From Kribbella capetownensis (GTDB lineage Bacteria; Actinomycetota; Actinomycetes; Propionibacteriales; Kribbellaceae), in assembly GCF_004331485.1 (NCBI RefSeq), contig NZ_SJKD01000010.1:248001-312000 (forward strand): 64,000 nucleotides of DNA, written 5' to 3'. Below are positions 63,676 to 64,000 of this stretch, piece after piece. The position numbers were made by a program, and so were the translations under genes. Each line of letters opens with the position of its first letter. Within the stretch, counting starts at the first letter, position 1. Under the pieces are notes generated by a model. The model was not told the origin of the DNA. It worked only from the letters and a program-made list of their open reading frames with translations, and ran no database searches.

Positions 63676-64000
63676 ATGTTCGGCTCATGCGGTTCACCGG
63701 GAGGGATCGCAGGCTGTGAGCATGCGATCTCCACGTCTGATCTACGGGCTTGTCGCCGGCGGAGCACGTTGGTCGATCCGGTGGAGCATGCGCGGATGAC
63801 CTGTGACGTCGGGCTCCGGTTCCTCGACGCGGGGAAGTCGATCGACGTACTGCCGGACACCGTGCTGGTGGAGAGCAAGACGGCCGGGCGTGCGGGAGTC
63901 GCGGATCGCGTCCTGCGCGAGCTTCAGGTCCGGCCGATCCACGTCAGCAAGTACTGCGTCGCCCCCGCGCTGCTCAATCCCGATCTGCGGTCCAATCCGT
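63676..64000 (+). pseudogene. 5'-truncated VTC (polyphosphate polymerase-like) domain, runs off the window
   Basis: An open frame from ATG 63676 to the window end. From about RRRSTLVDPVEHARMTCDVG it reads like the later part of a VTC domain: LPDTVLVESKTAGRAGVADR, then VLRELQVRPIHVSKYCVAPA, the conserved SKY strand. The first 150 or so residues of a normal VTC domain are absent, since only 43 bases separate this ATG from the divergent SDR gene. The first 25 residues look unrelated. I infer a 5' deletion, with the C-terminal part continuing beyond the window. Confidence 0.6.

Overview
This is a high-GC actinobacterial chromosome segment. Dense G/C third positions, frequent GTG starts, 1-4 base stop/start overlaps, GAF-ANTAR and LAL-type LuxR regulators, a QcrC-type dihaem cytochrome and a Rox-type rifampin monooxygenase suggest a soil actinomycete. 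Kribbella or a close relative in the Propionibacteriales is my best guess, from gene style rather than a search. I see no rRNA, tRNA, CRISPR array, insertion sequence or phage genes. Two broken loci are present: a decayed two-component pair at 21.4-22.5 kb and a 5'-truncated VTC-domain gene at the right edge.

Layout. 0-5.6 kb: a conserved hypothetical gene, a lone qcrC-like gene, a large LuxR/LAL regulator, and a 9-residue-repeat protein coupled to an RDD membrane protein. 5.6-11.6 kb: an operon of leucyl aminopeptidase, AbgT transporter, SLC13 permease and glutaminase, which looks like a peptide/aminoacyl-glutamate and glutamine salvage unit. 11.6-15.7 kb: an HtrA-like protease, a Vps62-like membrane protein and small genes. 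15.8-17.4 kb: a ferritin-like di-iron protein and its TetR regulator behind a perfect 22-bp palindrome. 17.4-21.4 kb: stress and signalling genes (DUF6328, two GAF-ANTAR proteins, AraC, small membrane proteins). 22.5-24.1 kb: a rifampin monooxygenase preceded by a near-perfect rifamycin-associated element. 24.1-32 kb: ketopantoate reductase-like, CDF transporter, DUF1905, a crcB pair, an XRE regulator with an MFS exporter, a methyltransferase and another MFS protein. 32-38 kb: an enolase-superfamily enzyme facing a tightly overlapped minus-strand operon (DUF427, MOSC-flavoreductase-ferredoxin fusion, VOC, NhaA-DsbA fusion).

38-52.6 kb: a second LAL regulator, then the most distinctive locus. 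It is a minus-strand run of nine genes: a PadR regulator, a sulfatase, an oligopeptide-type binding lipoprotein, a permease, a permease-ATPase fusion, an ATPase, two more sulfatases and a phosphotransferase. This reads as uptake and desulfation of an unidentified sulfated compound. A CE7-type acetyl esterase is divergent from it, and two exact 12-bp repeats lie between the divergent genes.

53.8-64 kb: a VOC protein coupled to an ECF sigma factor; beta-phosphoglucomutase with a GH65 disaccharide phosphorylase; a small stress membrane protein; a lipoprotein; a YcaQ/AlkX-like DNA glycosylase-like protein; a secreted GH5-like glycosidase with a ricin-B lectin domain behind a LacI-type palindrome; and DinB and SDR genes that converge on a palindrome carrying both stop codons. 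All functions are inferred from motifs and remembered family features; no database search was possible.
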